The notes: a model not told the origin generated them from the sequence alone. Numbered from the stretch's first letter, positions 37,951 through 50,903 are shown. The stretch is DNA of 64,000 nt from Gammaproteobacteria bacterium (GCA_018824085.1 JAHJHI010000047.1:117313-181312); one strand, 5' to 3'. A program made the numbers and translations.

Positions 37951-39390
37951 ATGATGCAACAGTTTTGGGCAGTCTGCCTCAGCCGCTTCGAGCAGGAACT
38001 TCCCGCGCAGCAATTCCAGACCTGGATCAAGGGTTTGCGCATCGGTCAGAGTGACGACGACGCATCGCTTGCGCTCGTCGCTCCGAACCGGTTTGTATTG
38101 CAGTGGGTGCGTGAACGCTATGTGGCACGCATCGAAGCGCTCGGCCTCGAATATTTCTCGCAGCCGGTTTCCGTTCGCCTGAGCCTGCCCGACCTGTCGG
38201 CCGCCACGACCGACACGGAACCCGCTGTTGCGCCATCCATCTCGGCAAATGCCGAACCGGAACCGTCACGCCCGACCACTCGCGCCGCCTTGCGCGCGGA
38301 AAGTGAAAGTACCCGTGTCGAGCCGCCCGCCGTCATCGTGCGTCCGTCTGATGGCCGGGGCGAACGCGATCGCTCGCGCCTGAACCGCGGATTCACCTTC
38401 GACAACCTCGTCACCGGGCGCGCCAATGAACTGGCGCGCGCAGCGGCAATCCAGGTCGCGCAGAATCCCGGCATGTCGTACAACCCCATCTTCATCTACG
38501 GCGGTGTCGGCCTCGGCAAGACGCACCTGGTACATGCGCTCGGCAACGAAGTGATGCGCCACAACCCTGACGCCGTCATCCGCTACGTACACGCCGATGA
38601 CTACTACGCCGACGTGGTCCGCGCCTACCAGCAGAAGAGTTTCGACACCTTCAAGCGCTATTACCGCTCGCTCGACGTATTGCTGATCGACGACATCCAG
38701 TTCTTCAACAACAAGACGCGTACGCAGGAAGAGTTTTTCTACGCGTTCAATGCGCTGACCGACGGCAAGAAGCAGATCGTCATCACCTGCGACACCTATC
38801 CGAAGAACATCCAGGGCGTCGAAGAGCGCCTGACGACCCGTTTCGGCTGGGGTCTCACAGTCCAGATCGAACCGCCCGAGCTGGAAATGCGCGTCGCCAT
38901 CCTGAAGAAGAAGGCCGAGATGGAGCGGATCAAGGTCGGTGACGACGTCGCGTTCCTGATCGCCAAGAACATCCGCAGCAATGTGCGCGAGCTCGAAGGC
39001 GCACTCAAGAAGATCATCGCCTTTGCGCACTTCCACACCGTGCCGATCTCGCTGGAAGTCGCCCGCGAGGCGCTGAAGGACCTTCTGGGCGCCCATAACA
39101 GGCAGATCACGCTCGAATTCATCCAGAAGACCGTGTCCGACTACTTCAAGATCAAGGTGTCGGAGATGTACTCGAAGAAGCGTACGCGCGCGATTGCACG
39201 GCCACGGCAGGTGGCGATGTGGCTGGCCAAGGAACTGACACCGGAGAGCTATCCGGCGATCGGAGAAGCCTTCGGTGGTCGTGACCACACCACGGTTCTG
39301 CACGCATGCCGCACAATCGCCGACCTGCGTCTGAAGGACGAGGTGCTGAACCATGATCTGCACGTGCTCACGCAGACCCTGCGCAAGTGA
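37951..39390 (+). CDS. dnaA: Chromosomal replication initiator protein DnaA
   Basis: 479 residues. Domain I ([18 protein letters not shown]), variable linker, AAA+ core with [10 protein letters not shown] and LLIDDIQFF, and the C-terminal DNA-binding signature [11 protein letters not shown]. Two consecutive ATG codons at 37951; the first is used here. Binds DnaA boxes to open the origin. Confidence 0.98.
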   Translation: MMQQFWAVCLSRFEQELPAQQFQTWIKGLRIGQSDDDASLALVAPNRFVLQWVRERYVARIEALGLEYFSQPVSVRLSLPDLSAATTDTEPAVAPSISANAEPEPSRPTTRAALRAESESTRVEPPAVIVRPSDGRGERDRSRLNRGFTFDNLVTGRANELARAAAIQVAQNPGMSYNPIFIYGGVGLGKTHLVHALGNEVMRHNPDAVIRYVHADDYYADVVRAYQQKSFDTFKRYYRSLDVLLIDDIQFFNNKTRTQEEFFYAFNALTDGKKQIVITCDTYPKNIQGVEERLTTRFGWGLTVQIEPPELEMRVAILKKKAEMERIKVGDDVAFLIAKNIRSNVRELEGALKKIIAFAHFHTVPISLEVAREALKDLLGAHNRQITLEFIQKTVSDYFKIKVSEMYSKKRTRAIARPRQVAMWLAKELTPESYPAIGEAFGGRDHTTVLHACRTIADLRLKDEVLNHDLHVLTQTLRK

Positions 39391-39617
39391 TGGACAAGTT
39401 GTTGAAGCTGTATGGATAAACAGGCCTGCAGACCTGTATGAACGCTGTGGATAACCACCCTCTTTTTGGTCGGAGGCACTTTCATCCACATTTGTTCATG
39501 CACTGACAAGGCGCTTATACATAGAACGATACAGATCGCAGTACATTGATAATAATGAAATTTTCAGTGTTTTCCACAGAAAACGGTCGACGTTAACGGT
39601 TTACAGAGGTTTATAAA
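39391..39617. other. Probable replication origin (oriC) between dnaA and dnaN
   Basis: 227 bp holding a cluster of DnaA-box-like nonamers: TATGGATAA (39411-39419), TGTGGATAA (39446-39454, exact), TCATCCACA (39482-39490) and TTTTCCACA (39570-39578). An AT-rich stretch at 39540-39566 (TTGATAATAATGAAATTTTC) and another just before dnaN could be the unwinding element. Together with parAB/parS nearby this makes the dnaA-dnaN gap the best oriC candidate; the rpmH-dnaA gap has only one clear box. Confidence 0.75.
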
Positions 39618-43290
<3,673 letters not shown>

Positions 43291-43311
43291 GTTTGTGCAA
43301 GATTGCTGCCA

Positions 43312-43353
43312 CAGAAAAGACAAAAGCTCCCTAGGGAGCTTTTGTCTTTTCTG
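43312..43353. terminator. Perfect 42-bp palindrome, terminator of gyrB
   Basis: Both 21-base arms match exactly around the centre CCCTAGGG. The structure reads as a long hairpin with a T-rich right arm (TTTTGTCTTTTCTG), so it terminates gyrB and works in both directions. It marks the boundary between conserved chromosome and the accessory island. Confidence 0.85.
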
Positions 43354-43703
43354 CACTTTGCCTTATCGAACTGGGCTTCCTACTCCCGAAATCGAGACAG
43401 AGATCCAGAACCACCCTCGGGTGGTTGCTCTTTGGCCTGGGGAGCCGTAGAGCCCACGGAGCGCATTGGCCGAGAAGGCTTCGGTTACTTGTCGTCTCAC
43501 CACTCACCCCAAATGAACGACAACTCTCCTACGTACCGGACGCGAGCTTTCGACCAGCTACCGCCCTTCGTCGCCAGATCCACTTGCCGTTATCCTCAAA
43601 TGCCGTTATGGCATATTGATCACGTATAGCCTGCAGGCCAAGAACAGGAGCTCATTCCCCGCGAAACTTCTTCTGCCGAAAATTCCCTTAACGACCCCGC
43701 TCT
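43354..43703. other. Intergenic left edge of the accessory island
   Basis: 350 bp with no gene I can support. A second hairpin AACCACC / GGTGGTT (loop CTCG, 43409-43426) followed by GCTCTTT resembles another terminator. The rest is moderate in GC and must carry the promoter of the NTPase gene; I see no tRNA or clear attachment site. Confidence 0.6.
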
Positions 43704-46700
43704 ATGACCAGCTCTCTGGACGAATTCATTCAACTCGATCGCACTTTTCATGAGCTCGCCCTTGAAAAAGACGCGGGCGACGATGGCAATCTGACCCGGT
43801 TACTCGGACAGCGGGATGCACTTCGGTGGCCCAGTCTATTGAACGAATACCGTGTCATCTTGCTATCTGAGGCGGGGTCGGGAAAAACGGAGGAAATCCG
43901 CAATATCGCGCGCAAGCTTCGGCAAGAAGGAAAACCTGCATTCTTCGTCAGAATCGAACATGTTTGCCAGGACTTCGAGGATGCTTTCGAAGAGGGCAAC
44001 GTCGAGGAATTCAGAGCTTGGGTAGCGTCGGACGACGAAGGTTGGTTGCTTCTCGACTCGGTCGACGAATCGCGTCTTCGCGATCCCAAAGATTTTGAGC
44101 GTGCGATCAGGAAGATGGGGAGATTGTTGGCGCCGGTCCTCCAGCAAGTGCATGTTGTCATCACCGGCCGAACGACAGCTTGGCGGGCAAAGACCGATCT
44201 GCTGCTATGCCGGAATGAGCTTCCATGTCACTCCGCCGCGAAAACCGCCGACGAGCACACGCCAAGTGATGAAACGATGGGTATCGTCACCAAGAAGACA
44301 GATACCCGTCCGAACCCAGCTACGCCATTTCGGATCGTTGCGCTCGACGATCTTCATGGCGCTCAAATTGACGCCTTCTTGCGTGGCAAGAAGGTCCAAG
44401 ATCCAAGGGGATTCCGCGATGGCGTCGATCGCAAGGATGCTTGGTCGCTGACAACACGCCCGCAAGACCTAGCTGAGCTGGTCGAATTCTGGAACGACCA
44501 TCAGCGGATCGGATCACGTCTCGAACTGATGCGGAACAGTATCTCGAGGCGCCTAGAGGAGCGTGACCAAAATCGCTCGGAAGCGCGTCCCATCGCTATC
44601 GAAAAGCTGCGTCGGGGCGTGCGCCTCGTCGCAGCAGCAACCACGCTCGCAAAAGAATCGGCAATTCGGGTGCCAGATGGTGCCAACAATGCGAAGGGCA
44701 TCGCGGTTCGGGAGGTGCTTACAGATTGGGACGATATCGACTGTGCGACGCTACTTAGCCGGCCGATTTTCGATGAGGGCATCTACGGCACAGTCCGCTT
44801 CCACCATAGGTCGGTGCGTGAATATCTGACCGCCGAATGGCTGCATACGCTAATCGTCGACGAAGGCTCGCGAGCGCGGATTGAAAGCCTGTTCTTCCGC
44901 TCGCAATATGGAATAGAGGTGATCGTTCCGACGATGCGTTCGGTGCTACCTTGGCTTGCGATTTTTGACGAGCGTATTCTAGCCCGCGTTTGCCGCTTGG
45001 CGCCCCAAGTCGTTTTCGAGGGTGGTGATCCAAGCCAACTAGCCCTGGAGACCAGAAGAAATATCCTGCGCCAGGCTTGCGAGCAGCTAACGCAGCCCGC
45101 GCATGGCCGATCACTTACCGACTATGCCGCTGTACAGCGTTTTGCGAGTGTCGATCTCACCGATGAGATTAAGGCGTTGCTTGCACAATACGCAGAAGAC
45201 GATGACATCGCGCGGTTCCTGCTCCGGATGGTGTGGCAGGGCGAGATCGCAGGCACCGCCAGTGAAGCTAAGAGCTTCGCACTCGCCTCACGCGAAAAAT
45301 ATACGAGGATCGCGGCGTTCCGTGCGCTGTTGGCAGTCGGATCCGCAGCGGATGTGGCGGAGGTGCGCTGTGCTTTCCTGGATGAGGATGGAGAGGTCAA
45401 CCGCCACTGGCTTTCCGAGCTCATTCCTGGGCTACCAAAGGACCGCGAGGCCGTCAAATGGCTACTCGATGCGCTTGCGCGAACACCGGCTAAGGAGCAG
45501 TTCGGGGCCGATGATCTCTTTGGGGCCTTGTCGCAGCTAGTGGCCGACTGGCCCCTGCAGTTGCTACCGAGCCTCGTCACTGGGTTTCATACACTGCTGG
45601 AAACGCCGCCCATCATCGAGCGACGCCATTGCGAGATTTCGAAGCGATACATCTGGCTAACGCGGGCCGCAGGCGAGTCTGTACTCCGCTTGATCAAGGC
45701 GCGAGATCCAAGCGCGCTCGAGCGAGCATCGCTATCGATTCTCCGCAAGCTACCGCTCGCCGAGGCTTATGGCGAACACGAGCTTCGCGACATGAAGCGC
45801 GACCTGTGTGAGCACATCGGAGAGTGGCGGGAACTCAACTATGCTCTGTTCTGGCAGGACGTGGTCGAGACACGCGTGGGCCAAGACGTTAGCAAAGGCG
45901 AACGCCTTACTGATTATTGGGGGGTCGGCACTTTCGGCCATTTTTGGAGGTTCGGCGCCGACAGCTTTAACGCCATCAGCCAAGGCATTGCTAGTCAGAT
46001 ACTGCTCGATGACAGGCTAGTGGCGCTCACCTTGGCCTTCGCGATCTATCGGGAGAATGGCCGCCCTGCAACTTGGCGCAGGCGGCTTAGGCAGTTGGCC
46101 ACTAGCGAGCCCGAGCTCAAATCAACACTTGACGGCTTACTTCGTCCCCAAACAAGAGACTTGCAAAGGTGGCGGCAGCAGGAGGGCCGCTGGAAGAAGC
46201 GGGCGGAGCGAGAGGCCGCACGCCAAGAGACAAACAAGCGACAGTGGAAGAAGTATCTCGATGCGAACATTGAGAGGCTGCGTGATCCGGGCGAGCCAGG
46301 AGTTGTCACAGACGACCAATGCTATTTGCATTATCGAATGCGCAATGCCGCTGAGCGTTCGGACAAATGGAGCGAAGGTCGCTGGCGCTCACTGATTCCC
46401 GAGTTCGGCGAGTCGATCGCCCACGCGTTCCGCGACTGCGCCGTCCGCTTTTGGCGCGTTCATCGGCCCCAGTTGCTTTCCGAGGGTACTCAAGCCAATA
46501 CAATTCCCTTCAGCGATATCTTCGGATTGACCGGTCTTGCAATCGAGGCACGAGAGGCTGAGGGCTGGCCGAATGGGCTTACGACGGCAGAGGTGGAGGT
46601 CGCAACTCGCTACGCGCTTCGTGAACTCAACGGTTTCCCTAGCTGGCTGCCAAGTCTTTACCTCGCCTATCCCGAAACAGTCATTGATCGCGTGATCACC

Positions 46701-48041
46701 GAGATCGACTATGAGCTCGCAACCGAAAATTCCAAGCGCGAGAGCCACTACGTGCTCTATGACGCAAGCTGGAGCGGCGACTGGATGTGGGACCGGCTCG
46801 CACCGCTTGTCCTTGCACGGCTCCGAAAGCCACCAAAGAGCATCGGTAATCTGCGCTACATGCTCAACATCGTCCAAGGCTCATCGCTTGACGATTTAAC
46901 TATCGCGAAGCTGGCCACGCAAAAGGCAAAAGCGACCAAGAACGTGGCGACAGCGCCGATGTGGTTCGCGATGTGGGCAGGCGTCGATCCGGCAGTCGCC
47001 ATTCCGGCGCTTGTGGCGAGGCTTGCTGAAATCGAGGAAGACGGGAAGAAGACGCTCTTCGCGATGCGATTTATCGCTGCGCTCCTAGGCGGTCGGCGCG
47101 AAAGCGGGAGTGCGCGCCAAGCGTATCGCACTGCCGAGCATATGAAGACGCTCTATCTTCTGATGCACCACTATGTGCGAACGGAGGACGATATTGATCG
47201 CGCAGGAGGCGGCGTCTTTTCGCCCGAACTGCGCGACGATGCTCAGGACGCGCGCAACGCCCTGTTCTCTTTGATTCGCGAGACACCGGGAAAAGAGGCT
47301 TTCCTTGCACTGACGGAAATGTCACGCATTCATCCCTCTGAAACAGACCGGCCATGGTTGGCGTTCCATGCGAAGGAGAAGGCGGCGCTCGATGCGGACT
47401 TGTCGGCTTGGTCGCCGCGACAAGTGCGCGATTTCCACGACCGGCTCGAACGAACGCCGACCAATCATCGTGATCTCTGGTATCTCGCAGTCGATCGGCT
47501 ACTCGATCTCAAGCACGACCTTGAGGAAGGTGATGCGAGTATCGCGTCGATTCTTAGGCCAGTAGATCGAGAAACTGAGATCCGCAAATATATAGGCAAC
47601 TGGTGTCGCGAGCACTCGGGTGGCCGGTATGTGATTTCGCAAGAGGAAGAACTTGCCGACGCCAAGCGGCCCGACCTGCGCTTTCACGGCATCGACTGCG
47701 ACTGTCCTGTACCCGCCGAGCTCAAGCTCGCAGACAAATGGACGGGACCGCATCTCTTTGAGCGCCTCGAGATACAGCTGTGCGGCGATTATCTGCGTGA
47801 TATGCGGTCGAGCCGCGGGATTTTCGGGCTGGTTTATCACGGGACAAAGCCTAGTTGGGACCTACCGAACGGGAAGCGCGCCGAGAGCTTTGATGCATTG
47901 ATCGAAGCGATTGAAGATCATTGGACGGTCCTAGCACCGCAGTTTCCAACGGTAGAGGACATCAGGGTGATCGGAATCGACCTGACTAAGCGCGACGTGG
48001 ATGCGAAAACGGCGTCTAAGAGAAAAACCTCAAAGAAATAG
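43704..48041 (+). CDS. NACHT/STAND-like NTPase with C-terminal PD-(D/E)XK nuclease-like domain
   Basis: 1445 residues, no transmembrane segment. The N-terminal NTPase has a P-loop SEAGSGKT (55-62; Ser replaces the usual first Gly), Walker B LLLDSVDE (115-122, NACHT style) and a sensor-like VVITGR (151-156). A long central helical region with HEAT-like Leu/Ala helices follows, and a strongly basic segment near 820-860. The C terminus has EEE(1314-1316)...RPD1324...PAE1339-L-K1341, the spacing of a PD-(D/E)XK nuclease core, then EIQLCGDYL. STAND NTPases with nuclease domains are known phage-defence proteins (Avs type); placement here is inference. Base and codon use look lower in GC than the neighbours. 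A short frame at 48049 begins directly after it. Confidence 0.82.
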   Translation: MTSSLDEFIQLDRTFHELALEKDAGDDGNLTRLLGQRDALRWPSLLNEYRVILLSEAGSGKTEEIRNIARKLRQEGKPAFFVRIEHVCQDFEDAFEEGNVEEFRAWVASDDEGWLLLDSVDESRLRDPKDFERAIRKMGRLLAPVLQQVHVVITGRTTAWRAKTDLLLCRNELPCHSAAKTADEHTPSDETMGIVTKKTDTRPNPATPFRIVALDDLHGAQIDAFLRGKKVQDPRGFRDGVDRKDAWSLTTRPQDLAELVEFWNDHQRIGSRLELMRNSISRRLEERDQNRSEARPIAIEKLRRGVRLVAAATTLAKESAIRVPDGANNAKGIAVREVLTDWDDIDCATLLSRPIFDEGIYGTVRFHHRSVREYLTAEWLHTLIVDEGSRARIESLFFRSQYGIEVIVPTMRSVLPWLAIFDERILARVCRLAPQVVFEGGDPSQLALETRRNILRQACEQLTQPAHGRSLTDYAAVQRFASVDLTDEIKALLAQYAEDDDIARFLLRMVWQGEIAGTASEAKSFALASREKYTRIAAFRALLAVGSAADVAEVRCAFLDEDGEVNRHWLSELIPGLPKDREAVKWLLDALARTPAKEQFGADDLFGALSQLVADWPLQLLPSLVTGFHTLLETPPIIERRHCEISKRYIWLTRAAGESVLRLIKARDPSALERASLSILRKLPLAEAYGEHELRDMKRDLCEHIGEWRELNYALFWQDVVETRVGQDVSKGERLTDYWGVGTFGHFWRFGADSFNAISQGIASQILLDDRLVALTLAFAIYRENGRPATWRRRLRQLATSEPELKSTLDGLLRPQTRDLQRWRQQEGRWKKRAEREAARQETNKRQWKKYLDANIERLRDPGEPGVVTDDQCYLHYRMRNAAERSDKWSEGRWRSLIPEFGESIAHAFRDCAVRFWRVHRPQLLSEGTQANTIPFSDIFGLTGLAIEAREAEGWPNGLTTAEVEVATRYALRELNGFPSWLPSLYLAYPETVIDRVITEIDYELATENSKRESHYVLYDASWSGDWMWDRLAPLVLARLRKPPKSIGNLRYMLNIVQGSSLDDLTIAKLATQKAKATKNVATAPMWFAMWAGVDPAVAIPALVARLAEIEEDGKKTLFAMRFIAALLGGRRESGSARQAYRTAEHMKTLYLLMHHYVRTEDDIDRAGGGVFSPELRDDAQDARNALFSLIRETPGKEAFLALTEMSRIHPSETDRPWLAFHAKEKAALDADLSAWSPRQVRDFHDRLERTPTNHRDLWYLAVDRLLDLKHDLEEGDASIASILRPVDRETEIRKYIGNWCREHSGGRYVISQEEELADAKRPDLRFHGIDCDCPVPAELKLADKWTGPHLFERLEIQLCGDYLRDMRSSRGIFGLVYHGTKPSWDLPNGKRAESFDALIEAIEDHWTVLAPQFPTVEDIRVIGIDLTKRDVDAKTASKRKTSKK

Positions 48042-48413
48042 GAAACGAATGCCCATTGAGGATCTGTTCAAGGAACTGGTCTGTTGAGCGCGTGACGCGT
48101 CGACATGATCGACATGTCCGGAAGACGTGTCGATTTTCAACGGATTTTTGAACACGATATCCGGATGTGTCGATTCACTCGACAGATTCCAGTTACCCGC
48201 GAACCTTGAGCAACGCATGTCGAAAGACCAGTGGCCGTGCAGTCGGCGCCGCAGCGGTCGAGAGCGTTCCTGCCCCGATGTGCCCGCTGTTCGCTGCCGA
48301 GGCGATTTCGCGAAGCCGCCGCTGAATTTCGTGACACGCGCACTGCCGGAGAACCGCAACGGACTAGCCGCCGACGTCGAGAACGGCTCCTCTCGAGCGC
48401 TGCAGCAATCATG
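48042..48413. other. Intergenic region with possible remnant of a gene start
   Basis: A 12-codon frame (48049-48087, MPIEDLFKELVC) begins 7 bp after the NTPase stop with GGAAACGA in front of its ATG, then hits TGA. It may be the truncated head of a second gene of the NTPase operon. The rest (48088-48413) holds short repeats (TCGACATGATCGACATG near 48099; GTGTCGATT twice) and no convincing gene on either strand. Confidence 0.4.
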
Positions 48414-48446
48414 TTGACGATTCCTATATTTTCTATAGGTTGTCAA
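48414..48446 (+). promoter_or_regulatory. Promoter with overlapping palindromic operator
   Basis: TTGACG at 48414-48419 could be a -35 box, with TATAGG at 48434-48439 as a -10 candidate (short 14-bp spacer) or a TATATT alternative. The stretch is nested dyad symmetry: TTGAC ... CCTATA-TTTTC-TATAGG ... GTCAA. Such an operator fits autorepression by the HTH protein encoded 15 bp further. AGGAGG follows at 48450-48455 as ribosome-binding site. Confidence 0.65.
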
Positions 48447-48460
48447 CTTAGGAGGCCGCA

Positions 48461-49504
48461 ATGATCCATGACCGCATCCGCCGTGCCCGCGTGCTCCGGG
48501 GTTTGAGCCTCGAAGATCTTGCGCAGAGGCTGGGCGACATCAGCAAGCAGGCCTTGAGCAAGTTCGAGAAGGGCGCTTCGGTGCCGAATTCGACGCGCCT
48601 GCTGCAACTGGCACAAGCGCTGGATGTGAAGCCCGAGTACTTCTTTCGCCCGGACGCCGTGACCCTGGCGCCGCTGGAATTCCGCAAGCTCGCGAAAATG
48701 CCGAGGTATCGACAGCAACAGGTCGAGGAACAGATGCGCGAGCATCTGGAGCGTTACATCGCGCTGGAGCGATGCTTCGACGCGGCGGACGTCGCGCTGG
48801 TCGCCGTTCCTGCGCGCGCCATAGCCGTCGCGTCCGTAGACGCCGCCGAGGACGCGGCCAGAAAGCTCAGGGAAGACTGGGCCATCGGTGGCGATGCGAT
48901 CGCCAATCTGACCGAACTGCTCGAAGATCACGGAATCAAGGTCGCGCTGCTCGATGGGCCGGATGACTTCGACGGCGCGTGCGCCGCCACCCAAGACGAG
49001 CGGCACGTACTGATTGCCCTGAACCGCACCCGCCCGGGCGAGCGCATGCGTTTCACCGCCGCGCATGAGTTGGGGCACTGGATCATGGCTCTGCCGGAAG
49101 GGATGCCAGAACCGGAGAAAGAGGCGTGTTGTCATCGCTTCGCGGGCGCCTTCCTGTACTCGAGGGATCAGGTCTTTCTGGATTTCGGCAGCCACCGACG
49201 CTCCAAGGTTCACATGATGGAACTGCTCAACGCCAAGCGGCGTTACGGCGTGTCCATGCAGGTGGCTTTGCGTCGGCTGAAGGATCTGAATCTGCTGAGC
49301 GAGCCCGGTTACAAGTCCGCGTCGATCCAGTTCAACGTGAATGGCTGGCGTTCGGCCGAGCCGGAACCCTTGCTCGCCGAGCAGCCCCGCCGCTTCGAAT
49401 CTCTGGTGTTCTGGGGTCTGGCGGAGGATCTGTTCACCCGGTCCCGCGCGTCCGAATTCCTGCAGCGGCCGATCGATCAGCTTGAGCCCGCGATAGAGGT
49501 GTAG
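48461..49504 (+). CDS. XRE-type HTH / ImmA-IrrE zinc peptidase fusion (antitoxin-like regulator)
   Basis: 347 residues. Residues 1-62 are a Cro/CI HTH (RGLSLEDLAQRL, ISKQALSKFEKG). The middle to C-terminal part is an ImmA/IrrE (DUF955) domain with the metallopeptidase motif HELGH at 202-206 and a further acidic partner in PEKEACCHRFAGAFL. Proteins of this layout act as antitoxins or as protease-regulated repressors in mobile elements. A PIN-domain toxin-like gene begins 11 bp downstream, so the two were probably a toxin-antitoxin type pair before the insertion described below. Confidence 0.88.
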   Translation: MIHDRIRRARVLRGLSLEDLAQRLGDISKQALSKFEKGASVPNSTRLLQLAQALDVKPEYFFRPDAVTLAPLEFRKLAKMPRYRQQQVEEQMREHLERYIALERCFDAADVALVAVPARAIAVASVDAAEDAARKLREDWAIGGDAIANLTELLEDHGIKVALLDGPDDFDGACAATQDERHVLIALNRTRPGERMRFTAAHELGHWIMALPEGMPEPEKEACCHRFAGAFLYSRDQVFLDFGSHRRSKVHMMELLNAKRRYGVSMQVALRRLKDLNLLSEPGYKSASIQFNVNGWRSAEPEPLLAEQPRRFESLVFWGLAEDLFTRSRASEFLQRPIDQLEPAIEV

Positions 49505-49623
49505 GCCGTTCCCGCATGAGTCGGATCTACATCAGCGACACCAATATCTGGATTGATTTCAACAATGCCTGAAGTTGCCCCTTTTCGGTGGACACCCGAC
49601 CCTTATGGGAGAAGGAGTCCGAG

Positions 49624-49947
49624 ATGCCGAAGACAAGAGCGCCGTACCCGGCGGAATTCCGCCAACAGATCATCGAACTTGCGCAGGCCGGTCGCCATCC
49701 GGCCGAGTTGTGACGTGAGTTTGGTCCGACCAGCCAGACGATCATCAACTGGGTCGCCCAGGCCGCGCGAGACGCCGGCAAGCCCTTGCCCGGCAAGGAC
49801 GGGCTGAGCAGCGCCGAACGGGATGAACTGAGTCGGTTGCGCCGGGAGAATCGCCAGCTCAAGATGGAGCGCGACATCCTGGCAAAGGCTACGGCCTGGT
49901 TCGCCAGAAAGAGCGATGTGGGTTCTCCGAACTCTTCGAACTCGTGA
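49624..49947 (+). pseudogene. IS3-family transposase OrfA with in-frame TGA
   Basis: Begins MPKTRAPYPAEFRQQIIELA after a GAAGGAG ribosome-binding site. Codon 30 is TGA (49711-49713), after which the same frame continues as REFGPTSQTIINWV and a leucine-zipper-like RDELSRLRRENRQLKMERD to the normal end at 49947. One base change from a sense codon explains it. Without OrfA (HTH and zipper) or the OrfAB fusion the element should not transpose on its own. Confidence 0.8.
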
Positions 49948-50903
49948 TGGCGAACCAGGCCGACTTTCCCGTACGCACGATGTGCCGCGTCCTGCGTATC
50001 TCTGCCAGCGGCTTTTACGCCTGGAGTACTCGGGCGCCGAGTGCTCGACGCATGGCCAACGCGGTGCTGACCGAACGTATCCGGGTGATTCACAGCGCAT
50101 CGGATGCGACCTACGGACGCCCTCGCGTGCGTGCCGAGTTGCTTGAACAGGGTGAGCGGGTAAGCCACAAGCGCATTGCACGACTCATGCGTGTGGCGGG
50201 TTTGCGTGGCGTGAGCCGCAGGCGCGGCTTTACGGTCACCACACGGCGGGATCCGGACCGTAGTCCGGCACCCGATCTGGTCAAGCGGCAGTTCGTGGCG
50301 GATGCGCCGAACCAGCTGTGGGTGGCCGACATGACCTATGTGCCCACCTGGCAGGGCTTCATTTATCTGGCGACCGTCATCGATGTGTGGAGCCGGCGCG
50401 TCGTCGGCTGGTCGATCGGCGAACACATGCGCGCCGAACTCGTGCTCAGCGCATTGGATATGGCGCTGGGCAGCCGCAAGCCCGAGAGCGTCATCCATCA
50501 CAGCGATCAGGGGAGCCAGTACGCTTCACTCGCCTTCGGCAAGCGCTGCCGCGAGATGGGCGTGCGCCCATCGATGGGCACGGTTGGTGACGCCTACGAC
50601 AACGCAATGGCCGAGAGCTTCTTTGCCAGCCTGGAGTGCGAACTGATCGACCGCAAGACCTTCCGCACGAAGACCGAAGCGCGTCTGGCCGTCTTCACCT
50701 GGATCGAGGGCTGGTACAACCCGCGCCGGCGGCATTCGGCGCTGGGCTACCTCTCACCGATGAACTACGAGGAGAAACACCGCGGGGCTCAAGCGAACCA
50801 CGACAAACCCGGGTTACCCACCGGGCCGCTCGCCCCCGGCCTGGATGGGGCCGGCGGCGGCCCCGTGGATAACCCTGCCATCGAGTACGATCACACGGCT
50901 TGA
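49944..50903 (+). CDS. IS3-family transposase OrfB (DDE integrase core)
   Basis: 319 residues from GTG 49944, with an ATG at 49947 overlapping the OrfA stop. The rve-type core shows the catalytic Asp in WVADMTYVP, Asp in IHHSDQGSQY and Glu in NAMAESFFASLECE. The frame is open further upstream (GLVRQKERCGFSELFELV), as expected for a -1 frameshifted OrfAB product. The C-terminal tail after YLSPMNYEE runs nearly to the right repeat. Confidence 0.92.
   Translation: MMANQADFPVRTMCRVLRISASGFYAWSTRAPSARRMANAVLTERIRVIHSASDATYGRPRVRAELLEQGERVSHKRIARLMRVAGLRGVSRRRGFTVTTRRDPDRSPAPDLVKRQFVADAPNQLWVADMTYVPTWQGFIYLATVIDVWSRRVVGWSIGEHMRAELVLSALDMALGSRKPESVIHHSDQGSQYASLAFGKRCREMGVRPSMGTVGDAYDNAMAESFFASLECELIDRKTFRTKTEARLAVFTWIEGWYNPRRRHSALGYLSPMNYEEKHRGAQANHDKPGLPTGPLAPGLDGAGGGPVDNPAIEYDHTA

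Noticed and set aside
43354..43703. tRNA or attachment site at the left edge of the island
   Set aside because: No cloverleaf and no direct repeat matching the right edge could be seen by eye.
48088..48413. CRISPR-like repeats in the region before the HTH-ImmA gene
   Set aside because: The repeated words are short (8-9 bases), irregular and not separated by uniform spacers.
48030..48461. 143-codon minus-strand frame before the HTH-ImmA gene
   Set aside because: Low-complexity Arg/Ser-rich product, no ribosome-binding site, and it runs through the promoter/operator.
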